Source: Halobacteriales archaeon (GTDB taxonomy: Archaea > Halobacteriota > Halobacteria > Halobacteriales > SKSH01). Taken from it: DNA of 12,255 bases. Location: NCBI GenBank assembly GCA_007118075.1, contig SKSH01000206.1:1-12255 (forward strand), in the 5' to 3' direction. The position numbers were made by a program, and so were the translations under genes. Position 1 is the first letter of the stretch, and each line of letters opens with the position of its first letter. The notes beneath the pieces were generated by a model. It ran no database searches. It had not been told where the DNA came from and saw only the letters and a program-made list of their open reading frames with translations. This document shows, in pieces, positions 6,201 to 12,255 of this stretch.

Positions 6201-6809
6201 ATGGAACCAATCACCATCACCGAGGGCGCAACCCGGTTCACCGCGAACGCCTACTTGGTCGAGGGTGAGACCACCGCCCTCGTCGATGTCGGCACCCCGT
6301 CATGGATCGGCGATGCCATTGCAGAACAGGTCGATCGGCTCGATGCGGTCTATCTCACGCATAGCCATCATGATCACATCGAGCAGCTCGATCAGGTGAT
6401 TGACCGATTCTCACCGGCGATCTATGCTTATGGTGAACTCGAATCACGTACCCACGAGGTAGCAGACGGGGATCAGATCCAACTCGGCGATACGACGATG
6501 ACCGTCCTGCATAGCCCAGGCCATGCCGATGACCATGTAGTCTACTACGATGATCGATGGTTGTTCAGCGGTGATATAGTGGTCTACAATGACGGCGCAT
6601 TCGACGATGGAAGCTTCGGTCGCACCGACATCCCCGGTGCAGACCGGGAGATACTACTCGAATCCATCGATCGGATGATCGAGACGATCCCCACGTCGGT
6701 ACAAGCGATGTATCCCGGTCACGGTGAGGTGTATACTGGAGATGTCTTTGCTGTCATTAATCGGGCGTACAAGCGTGCCAGTCGGCGAGAACCGAAGTAT
6801 CCTGAATGA
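6201..6809 (+). CDS. Metallo-beta-lactamase-fold hydrolase (glyoxalase II-like)
   Basis: A 202-residue MBL-superfamily enzyme with a complete dinuclear metal site: H54-x-H56-x-D58-H59 in THSHHDH, H108 in SPGHADDH, D125 in FSGDIV and H174 in YPGHGEV. FGRTDIPGADREILLESI (139-156) resembles the stretch following the bridging aspartate in hydroxyacylglutathione hydrolases and persulfide dioxygenases. The substrate is likely a thioester or similar small molecule but cannot be assigned. The protein is soluble, without a signal peptide. The ATG at 6201 begins the conserved MEPITI strand; an in-frame TTG at 6174 is less likely. It is divergent from the DUF5786 operon and convergent with rpl40e, so probably monocistronic. 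Bases 6810-6916 after it contain no T-run or hairpin that I can identify as a terminator. Confidence 0.9.
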   Translation: MEPITITEGATRFTANAYLVEGETTALVDVGTPSWIGDAIAEQVDRLDAVYLTHSHHDHIEQLDQVIDRFSPAIYAYGELESRTHEVADGDQIQLGDTTMTVLHSPGHADDHVVYYDDRWLFSGDIVVYNDGAFDDGSFGRTDIPGADREILLESIDRMIETIPTSVQAMYPGHGEVYTGDVFAVINRAYKRASRREPKYPE

Positions 6810-6916
6810 GTTGAATCTACGCAAATGACGAGGTTCGAGACTGCTGTATCCGGAGTCGATACTGGGTATCGAAGTGGTGAGGAAGGGGACGAATTGCTCT
6901 CAACAGTGTCGGTAGC

Positions 6917-7066
6917 TCAGGCGCTGCGAGCCTCTACCGCCTTCGGCCGGAGTTTCCCGTAGCCACACTTACGGCAACGATCTGCACGCTGTGGATTGCG
7001 GGCGTTACATCGCATACAGATCTGCTTGTCGAGCAGCCGGTCCTCTGCCTCGCGAAATCGTGCCAT
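6917..7066 (-). CDS. rpl40e: 50S ribosomal protein L40e
   Basis: A 49-residue basic protein that is easily missed by length cut-offs. It reads MARFREAEDR, then a zinc ribbon with C17-x2-C20 (CMRC) and C31-x2-C34 (CRKC), and the family ending GYGKLRPKAVE. This matches archaeal L40e, the free counterpart of the eukaryotic ubiquitin-fused L40, a component of the large subunit. It begins 28 bases downstream of tsr3 on the same strand and is presumably co-transcribed with it. GAGTGG 6-11 bases upstream of the ATG may be a weak Shine-Dalgarno. Confidence 0.93.
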   Translation of the reverse strand: MARFREAEDRLLDKQICMRCNARNPQRADRCRKCGYGKLRPKAVEARSA

Positions 7067-7094
7067 CGTGGCCACTCGTATCAGTCGGCCATAA

Positions 7095-7601
7095 TTAAGC
7101 GTGCTGGTCCGGGTCCTCTAAGTAGTCATCCTGGACGGCGACAACCTCGGTCGAGTCGGCGCACTCGGCGTATCGACGAAGCGGTTCCTCGTTGAGCGTG
7201 AGGAATGTCTCCCCCCATCGAAACGGCTCGAGGAGTGCGTCGGCCTCGTCGGGGTGGCCGAGAATGATCAACGCCGCGGTGAGTGCTTCAACCGTCGTTA
7301 ATCGAAACGGTCGACCGTAGTTCACCGGATTCGCAGCGACGAGGAACGGGAGAGCTCGATGAACACCCGACATCTCAAAGCGAGCCGTTTCTGCTCGTTC
7401 CCAAGAACAATCGAGGGCGACGAGACGCTTGGTATCCGCATCGGCAGGAGAGAGCGCCTGCTCGGCGAATGGATTGAGGACGAGCCCGAACGGGATTGCC
7501 GACATCGATCGGTGGAGCTCGGCCAAGGAGAACTGCTCGAGTCGGCGAGCAGTGCACTTATCCGGGTCATCTTCCCCCGCGTGGTAGATCAGAATCTCCA
7601 C
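7095..7601 (-). CDS. tsr3: 16S rRNA aminocarboxypropyltransferase Tsr3 (DUF367)
   Basis: A 168-residue protein of the Tsr3/DUF367 family. It transfers the 3-amino-3-carboxypropyl group of S-adenosylmethionine to a hypermodified uridine in small-subunit rRNA (yeast 18S U1191 equivalent, helix 31). Motifs are DDPDKCTARRL (11-21), LNPFAEQALSPAD (42-54), DCSW (64-67), LPFLVAANPVNYGRPFRLTTVEA (84-106) with the SAM-site segment, and LNEEPLRRYAECADS (136-150). The conserved N-terminus requires the GTG at 7601 as start; there is no nearby in-frame ATG. A CTTTTCAAC element (7626-7634, minus strand) about 28 bases upstream may be the TATA box of a leaderless transcript. Pairing with rpl40e makes a small ribosome-biogenesis operon. 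Confidence 0.93.
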   Translation of the reverse strand: MEILIYHAGEDDPDKCTARRLEQFSLAELHRSMSAIPFGLVLNPFAEQALSPADADTKRLVALDCSWERAETARFEMSGVHRALPFLVAANPVNYGRPFRLTTVEALTAALIILGHPDEADALLEPFRWGETFLTLNEEPLRRYAECADSTEVVAVQDDYLEDPDQHA

Positions 7602-7717
7602 TTGGTTGAGGACGGGTCTACAGTTGAAAAGGCTCTCGACGGCAGTGGCCTGCTAACCAATGATTGCTCGTTCGCTAGGCGATGCGTCTTGCGTTTTTAA
7701 TGACGATGCAACCAGAG

Positions 7718-7724
7718 TATTTAT
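7718..7724 (+). promoter_or_regulatory. TATA-like box for the ABC importer operon
   Basis: TATTTAT, centred at 7721, predicts initiation near 7747, just ahead of the ATG at 7756. A second AT-rich element, TTTTTAAT (7693-7700), would start transcription near 7723, ahead of an in-frame ATG at 7729. Which is used decides the N-terminus of the binding protein. Confidence 0.45.
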
Positions 7725-7755
7725 CTCAATGGCAATTCCCATTATGAATGTCCGT

Positions 7756-9483
7756 ATGGGAAACCTTGACACATCCCGACGTCGATTGCTCAAAGCTACC
7801 GGGGCCGCAGGGGTTACCGGATTGGGATTATCGACCGCCGGGTGCATCGAAACGGGGGATGATGATGACGGAGAACCGGAGGATACACCTCCAGATGATG
7901 AGCCAGAGCTCACAGAACCGGTACCTGAACTTCGGTTTGTGATGCCGACGGAGGGGTCAAACGCAGAGCGCCACGAGCTTTCACTTGAGGCTGCTAACAA
8001 CTTCGAGGCGGTCGGTTTCGAAATCGACCGACAACAGTTCGACTTCGGAACCCAGGTCGAAATTGCGTTGGTCGAGCACAACTTCGATATCAACGTCATC
8101 GGCTGGGGGGGTACACCAGAGCGGATCGATCCGCATACCTTCATCCATGACCTGCACCATGGTTCCGAGTCCAACATCGGTCCAGGTGGTCGGAATTCAC
8201 CAGGGTACAACAACCCTGAGTACAACGATATAGCCGACCAGCAGTTCGTCTCGGTCGACATGGATGAGCGCCAGCAGCTTGTCCACCAGGCACAGGAGAT
8301 CCTGGCCCGAGACCAACCACGTACCTACATCGCCAATGAGGATGACATGCACGCCTACCGGCACGATAACTTCGAGAACATCGTGCCGACGATGGGTGAG
8401 GGGCTGAACTCGTTTTGGAACCTGATCGAGGCAACACCACTCGGGGATCGAGACACCCTTCGATTCGGATATCCAACGGAGATCACCTCGCTCAGTCCGA
8501 TGCAGGATATGGCAACACCTGACCGGCAGTGGGTTCGTCTCCTGTTCGACCGTCTCTACCGGGTTACCGACGAGGGTATTCCAGAACCATGGGCCGCGGC
8601 TGACGACCCGACATTCGAGGACGACGGGGAGACCGTCGTCGTCCCGATCCGTGAAGGCATGACGTTCCACGACGGTGAACCGGTCACCGCCGAGGATGTC
8701 GCCTGGTCATTCGAGTACTTCGGTGAGCATTCGGTCACGTATGGCGACCGGATGGCACAGGTCGAGGAGGTCAACGTCACCGGTGACCACGAGGTTACCT
8801 TCCATCTCACCCAGGCATTCGCACCGTTCGTTGCGAACGTGCTCGCACAGATCTACATCTGGCCACAACATATCTGGCAGGATGTCGAAGATCCGGTAGA
8901 GGTCAGTATCGACGACGAGGAGACCGCGACCGGCAGTGGTCCGTACAAGTTCAACCAGTGGGATCTCGAGGTCGAGTTACGGCTGGACGCCTTCGAGGAT
9001 CACTTCTCACCACCACAGGTTGATCGGATCATCCGGGTACCTGGTGCAGATACCTCTACCCTTGTCGGCATGCTCGAGGAGGATTCGATCGACATGATCG
9101 GTGCCACACCATCGGTAACCGCACAGAATCGCATGGAGGATGACCCTGAAATCACGAACGTGTTCGCCCCAACGATTGCGTTCTTCAAGTTCGCATATAA
9201 CATGCGAAATGAGGTCATGCAGGACGTCCATCTTCGACGCGCGCTATCGTACTGTGTCCCAAAGCAAGTCTATGTCGACGACATGCTCGGTGGTGTCGGG
9301 ACGGTGACGCACTCGCCGATCGCGGAGGTCAACGAGTTCTGGCACAACCCCGATGTCGAGCAGTTCCATTTCGACCTCGATGCAGCTGAGCAGGAACTTG
9401 CTAACAACGGATACGGCTGGGATGATGATGGCCGTCTCCACTACACCGAAGAGCACGATCCACAGATGTTCCTCGATGGATAG
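7756..9483 (+). CDS. Tat lipoprotein substrate-binding protein of Dpp/Opp type, circularly permuted
   Basis: A 575-residue SBP_bac_5 protein that captures oligopeptides or similar solutes outside the cell. A Tat motif (SRRRLLK, 7-13) and lipobox (LSTAGC, C30) are followed by an Asp/Glu/Pro linker (31-56). Residues about 58-228 then carry features normally at the C-terminal end of the family: LRFVMPTEGSNAERHEL, NVIGWGGTPERIDPHTF, RNSPGYNNPEYNDIA and AQEILARDQP. Residues about 234-563 carry the normal N-terminal part: LRFGYP, LLFDRLYRVTDEG, PIREGMTFHDGEPVTAEDV, TGSGPYKFNQW and LRRALSYCVPKQ. It ends shortly after FDLDAAEQELANNGYGW, exactly where the missing C-terminal part would normally begin. 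The frame is open throughout. In-frame ATGs at 7729 and 7744 are alternative starts. The substrate is unknown. A 110-base gap without a terminator separates it from the permease gene. Confidence 0.93.
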   Translation: MGNLDTSRRRLLKATGAAGVTGLGLSTAGCIETGDDDDGEPEDTPPDDEPELTEPVPELRFVMPTEGSNAERHELSLEAANNFEAVGFEIDRQQFDFGTQVEIALVEHNFDINVIGWGGTPERIDPHTFIHDLHHGSESNIGPGGRNSPGYNNPEYNDIADQQFVSVDMDERQQLVHQAQEILARDQPRTYIANEDDMHAYRHDNFENIVPTMGEGLNSFWNLIEATPLGDRDTLRFGYPTEITSLSPMQDMATPDRQWVRLLFDRLYRVTDEGIPEPWAAADDPTFEDDGETVVVPIREGMTFHDGEPVTAEDVAWSFEYFGEHSVTYGDRMAQVEEVNVTGDHEVTFHLTQAFAPFVANVLAQIYIWPQHIWQDVEDPVEVSIDDEETATGSGPYKFNQWDLEVELRLDAFEDHFSPPQVDRIIRVPGADTSTLVGMLEEDSIDMIGATPSVTAQNRMEDDPEITNVFAPTIAFFKFAYNMRNEVMQDVHLRRALSYCVPKQVYVDDMLGGVGTVTHSPIAEVNEFWHNPDVEQFHFDLDAAEQELANNGYGWDDDGRLHYTEEHDPQMFLDG

Positions 9484-9593
9484 ATAGGAAACGCACCCCG
9501 AACAGATCAACAATCAGTATCCGTGAACATAGCAGGAGACGCATTGACCGTTGACCATCGAAGACCGGGTTATCATAGAGGGTTCACTGGACT

Positions 9594-10571
9594 ATGGGAC
9601 TGAGGAACTATGTCATCAGACGGATCGGTCAGTTGTTCGTCACCTACTTCGTCTTCCTGACACTCCTGTTCGTGCTATTCCGGTTGATGCCAGGTGATCC
9701 GACCGCGTTGTTCGTCCTCGAGGGTATCTCCGAGGAGGCAAGACAGCAACGTATCGAGGAGCTGGGTTTCAACGATCCACTGTACATCCAGTACTTCGAT
9801 TACATGGCACAACTGCTCAGGGGTGATTTCGGGGATTCGATCATCTATCGCCGGCCTACGATCGAGATCATCTGGGACAAGGTACTGAACACATTGTTCT
9901 TGATGGGCTCGGCCCTACTGATCGCCTATACGATCGGTATCCTCGGTGGGGCGATGATGGGCTGGTGGCGAGGATCGCGCTTTGAGAAGGCCGGCATCGT
10001 CGGGGTACTTATCGCCCGCTCGTCGCCGGAGTTCTGGATCGGGATCATCCTCCTTACGGTGTTCTCGTTCCAGCTTGGATGGTTCCCATCGGCAGGGATG
10101 CGGTCGGTCGGGGAAGCGATGGAGCTGGGGCTGATGTACTATCTCAACACCGACTTCGTCAGACACCTTATCCTCCCGATGTTGACTGGGGCCATCTACT
10201 TCACCGCGACTCCAGCGTTGCTCATGCGCAACACGATGTTGGATGTCCTCGATGAGGACTACATCGAGATCAAGAAGGCAGAAGGATTGCCTGAGCGACG
10301 CATCCTCTATCACCATGCTGCCCGAAACTCCATCCTCCCGGTGGTGACGGTTGTCGCCATCGTGGTTGGGGCAGCCATGGGAGGCTCGGTCATCATCGAG
10401 ACGGTCTTCAACTGGGATGGAATGGGCCGGGCGATTGTTCAATCGGTGACGCGACGTGACTTCCCGCTGATGATGGCGATGTTCTTCATCATGGGATCGA
10501 TCGTGATCTTCATGAATTTCGTCGCGGACCTCGCCTACGTCTACCTTGACCCACGGGTGGAGTACGATTGA
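9594..10571 (+). CDS. dppB: ABC importer permease, DppB/OppB type
   Basis: A 325-residue membrane protein, full length for DppB-type permeases. The N-terminus has the family pattern IRRIGQLFVTYF and LFRLMPGDP (8-19, 28-36), with an extracytoplasmic segment including LGFNDPLYIQY and LLRGDFGDS (57-67, 74-82). About six membrane helices follow (12-30, 100-122, 134-160, 190-210, 247-268, 293-315). The EAA loop that docks on the ATPase is at 221-250 (DYIEIKKAEGLPERRIL... and ARNSILPVV). It forms the translocation channel with the next gene product. No Shine-Dalgarno or strong TATA box is evident before the ATG; TTATCATA at 9570-9577 is weak and rather close. The C gene begins one base after its stop. 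The dppB name reflects family position; the transported substrate is not established. Confidence 0.95.
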   Translation: MGLRNYVIRRIGQLFVTYFVFLTLLFVLFRLMPGDPTALFVLEGISEEARQQRIEELGFNDPLYIQYFDYMAQLLRGDFGDSIIYRRPTIEIIWDKVLNTLFLMGSALLIAYTIGILGGAMMGWWRGSRFEKAGIVGVLIARSSPEFWIGIILLTVFSFQLGWFPSAGMRSVGEAMELGLMYYLNTDFVRHLILPMLTGAIYFTATPALLMRNTMLDVLDEDYIEIKKAEGLPERRILYHHAARNSILPVVTVVAIVVGAAMGGSVIIETVFNWDGMGRAIVQSVTRRDFPLMMAMFFIMGSIVIFMNFVADLAYVYLDPRVEYD

Positions 10572-10572
10572 A

Positions 10573-11541
10573 ATGAGCACTGAATCAGTATCACACCAAG
10601 CACGACTCGCAGCTGGATTCAGCGATGCGTATTCCTACATCGCTGGCAAGTTCAGCGTCTTCTCAGGCGACCGCATCGGCCAGGCGGGGCTGTTGATGTT
10701 GGGATTCATCATCTTCCTGGGGATCTTCTCGAAACCGATCAGTGTCACGTTGCTCGATTTCACGATCTACCTTCAGCCGTTCGAACTCGCTCCGTACGAT
10801 CCCAGTGAGCGACACCGCTTTGATGATGGGTCACTGATGCGCCTTGAGGGACCCTCTTCTGAACATCTGCTTGGAACGACCCACCTCGGTCGCGATGTAC
10901 TATCGCAGGTGATCGTCGGGGCTCGGGCGTCTTTGATTGTCGGAAGCCTCGCCGCTTTCATGGCCGTGTTCATCGGTACGAATGTCGGGCTTACCGCCGC
11001 CTACCTCGGTGGATGGGTCGACGATATCCTGATGCGGATCACCGACATCGTCTACGGCCTGCCGTTTCTCCCGTTCGCGATCGTGCTCGTGGCGATCATG
11101 GGCCAGAGCTTGTTCTGGATCATCTTCGCGATCGTCATCATCCTCTGGCGATCGACCGCCAGGGTCATCCGATCGCAAGTACTGAGTCACAAGAATCGGC
11201 CATACGTAGAGAGCGCACACGCGATTGGAGCCGATAGGCTCCGGATTATGTATATCCATATTCTGCCGAACGTGCTGCCACTGGCGTTCCTGTACGCTGC
11301 GTTCGCAGTCGGTCATGCGGTGATCGCCGAAGCGAGCCTTTCGTTCCTCGGCTTCGGTCCACCTGGGATGGTCTCTTGGGGTGGGATGATCCACACCGCG
11401 TTCACGCAGGATGCCATCAGGCAGGCATGGTGGTGGGTGTTCCCACCTGGCATTATGATCATGATGTTCGTGATGTCAGTGTTTTTCATTGGCCGCACCT
11501 TAGAGATGATAGTCAACCCCGAACTGAGACACAGAGAATGA
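10573..11541 (+). CDS. dppC: ABC importer permease, DppC/OppC type
   Basis: A 322-residue membrane protein of the DppC/OppC family. An N-terminal cytoplasmic arm precedes the first helix (35-53). The family signature HLLGTTHLGRDVLSQVI (98-114) precedes the transmembrane domain, with helices near 121-145, 163-192, 228-250 and 290-308. The EAA loop lies at 210-236 (PYVESAHAIGADRLRI and HILPNVLP), and LSFLGFG (256-262) is the conserved stretch after it. It pairs with the B permease. The ATG at 10573 starts one base after the dppB stop, and GGTGGAG (10556-10562) lies 10 bases upstream as a moderate Shine-Dalgarno. An in-frame TTG at 10546 would overlap dppB and is not favoured. The stop overlaps the ATPase start as ATGA. 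As with dppB, the symbol denotes family rather than proven substrate. Confidence 0.95.
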   Translation: MSTESVSHQARLAAGFSDAYSYIAGKFSVFSGDRIGQAGLLMLGFIIFLGIFSKPISVTLLDFTIYLQPFELAPYDPSERHRFDDGSLMRLEGPSSEHLLGTTHLGRDVLSQVIVGARASLIVGSLAAFMAVFIGTNVGLTAAYLGGWVDDILMRITDIVYGLPFLPFAIVLVAIMGQSLFWIIFAIVIILWRSTARVIRSQVLSHKNRPYVESAHAIGADRLRIMYIHILPNVLPLAFLYAAFAVGHAVIAEASLSFLGFGPPGMVSWGGMIHTAFTQDAIRQAWWWVFPPGIMIMMFVMSVFFIGRTLEMIVNPELRHRE

Positions 11542-12255
11542 CCTTACTAAACGTATCCAATCTGAAGACGTACTACACCGAGGACGATGGCGGTCAGGTT
11601 CACGCAACAGATGATGTCTCATTCAGCCTCGAAGCTGGTGAGACCCTTGGGTTGGTCGGTGAGAGTGGGAGCGGAAAAACCACTATCGCCCGATCAATCC
11701 TGCGATTACTACCTGACAACGGACACATCGTGGATGGATCGATCGTATTCGATGGGATCGATCTCACCGAGTTGACGATCAAGGAGATGAACCGCCAAAT
11801 TCGGTGGACTGAGATCTCGATGATCCCACAGAACGCGATGAACGGGTTCGATCCAGTGTACACCGTCGGGGATCAGATTATCGAGGTGATTCGAGTCCAT
11901 CGGCCTGAGACATCGAAGGCAGAAGCAAAAGACCGTGCACGGCTACTCTTCGAGCAGCTTGGGATTGATCCTGACCGGGTGGATGAATATCCCCATCAGT
12001 TCTCTGGAGGGATGGCTCAGCGGGCGATGGTTGCCCTCGCGCTGTCGTTGGAACCGAGACTCATCCTCGCGGATGAACCGACCACAGCATTGGATGTTGT
12101 CATCCAAGATCGCATCCTACAGACCATCAAAGATATGCAAGAGGACATTGGGAGCGCCATGATCTTGATCACCCACGATATGTCTGTCGTCGCCGAGACG
12201 TGCGATCGAATTGCGGTGTGCTACGGGGGTCGGATCGTCGAGATCGGTGATACGG
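11538..12255 (+). CDS. dppD: ABC importer ATPase, DppD/OppD type (3' end beyond window)
   Basis: Partial gene: 239 codons are present and the window edge cuts it without a stop. It is the nucleotide-binding subunit powering the importer. Walker A is GESGSGKTT (41-49), the Q-loop glutamine is Q98 in MIPQNAMNG, and the signature is FSGGMAQR (155-162). Walker B is LILADEP (175-181), followed by the D-loop TTALD (182-186) and the H-loop histidine H213 in ITHDMS. The signature has Phe and Ala where the subfamily more often has LSGGMRQR, but all catalytic residues are intact. The C-terminal oligopeptide-transporter extension with its possible Fe-S cysteines would lie outside. The start overlaps the dppC stop by four bases. 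An OppF-type second ATPase is expected further right. Confidence 0.95.
   Translation, partial: MTLLNVSNLKTYYTEDDGGQVHATDDVSFSLEAGETLGLVGESGSGKTTIARSILRLLPDNGHIVDGSIVFDGIDLTELTIKEMNRQIRWTEISMIPQNAMNGFDPVYTVGDQIIEVIRVHRPETSKAEAKDRARLLFEQLGIDPDRVDEYPHQFSGGMAQRAMVALALSLEPRLILADEPTTALDVVIQDRILQTIKDMQEDIGSAMILITHDMSVVAETCDRIAVCYGGRIVEIGDT

Noticed and set aside
6117..6210. Extended N-terminus of the DUF5786-like protein starting at 6210
   Set aside because: The extra residues precede the conserved MGFGSYDESEQ start, and the TATA-like box at 6141-6149 would lie inside the extension.
6829..6920. tRNA-like fragments (GGTTCGAGAC near 6831 and GGTAGCTCAG at 6911-6920)
   Set aside because: They are in the wrong order for a tRNA on the plus strand, no acceptor or anticodon stem can be drawn, and the second is the end of the L40e gene.
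6825..6962. 45-codon plus-strand open frame between the MBL gene and rpl40e
   Set aside because: It overlaps the L40e gene antisense for about a third of its length, has no start signal and no recognisable motif.
7756..9483. Frameshifted or truncated binding-protein gene as an explanation of the odd domain order
   Set aside because: The frame is uninterrupted, both parts together cover the whole family once, and the junctions fall at natural boundaries, which fits permutation better than decay.
9915..11394. Long minus-strand open frames opposite the two permease genes (9915-10580 and 10900-11394)
   Set aside because: Both are His/Asp/Arg-rich shadows of clear permease genes and match no family that I recognise.
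1..12255. Mobile elements, CRISPR arrays or defence genes
   Set aside because: No repeat arrays, transposase or integrase motifs, or terminal inverted repeats were seen on either strand; all sizeable frames are explained by the listed genes.

Overview
The window reads as a stretch of a haloarchaeal (class Halobacteria) chromosome. The proteins are strongly acidic. The promoters are TATA-like boxes about 26 bases upstream of start codons that lack Shine-Dalgarno sites, as in leaderless archaeal transcripts. The gene content is archaeal: Trm1 tRNA methyltransferase, Tsr3, ribosomal protein L40e, a family 4 uracil-DNA glycosylase, DUF99, a small DUF5786-like protein and a Tat-exported lipoprotein. 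Coding density is very high, no non-coding stretch exceeds about 155 bases, and no IS element, CRISPR array, tRNA or rRNA was seen.

Bases 43-1999 hold a divergent pair, an Lrp/AsnC regulator (minus) and type I-alpha glutamine synthetase (plus), sharing a 124-base promoter region with two palindromic elements. Bases 2004-4376 form a minus-strand group in which trm1 is followed by a YihY/BrkB-type membrane protein and a small two-helix membrane protein; it converges on glnA with four bases between the stop codons. A short SWIM-type zinc-finger protein (4483-4830, plus) is divergent from trm1 and shares a CTAG with the stop of the next operon. That operon (minus, 6120 to 4827) is DUF5786-like, then DUF99/endonuclease-dU-like, then family 4 UDG. 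All three genes overlap start-to-stop, so it looks like a translationally coupled base-repair unit. A metallo-beta-lactamase-fold hydrolase (6201-6809, plus) follows. Next is a minus-strand ribosome pair, tsr3 then rpl40e; the latter is only 49 codons long.

From 7756 to the right edge runs a Dpp/Opp-type ABC importer operon: a Tat lipoprotein binding protein, permease B, permease C and the first ATPase, which is cut by the window edge. The binding protein is the most striking object here. Its N-terminal ~175 residues after the lipobox match what is normally the C-terminal part of the SBP_bac_5 fold, and the remainder matches the normal N-terminal part. The gene therefore appears circularly permuted, yet it is intact and sits in an otherwise canonical operon. 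I found no other candidate for a new system. Secondary leads are the coupled DUF5786-DUF99-UDG operon, the SWIM mini-protein and the palindromes between lrp and glnA.
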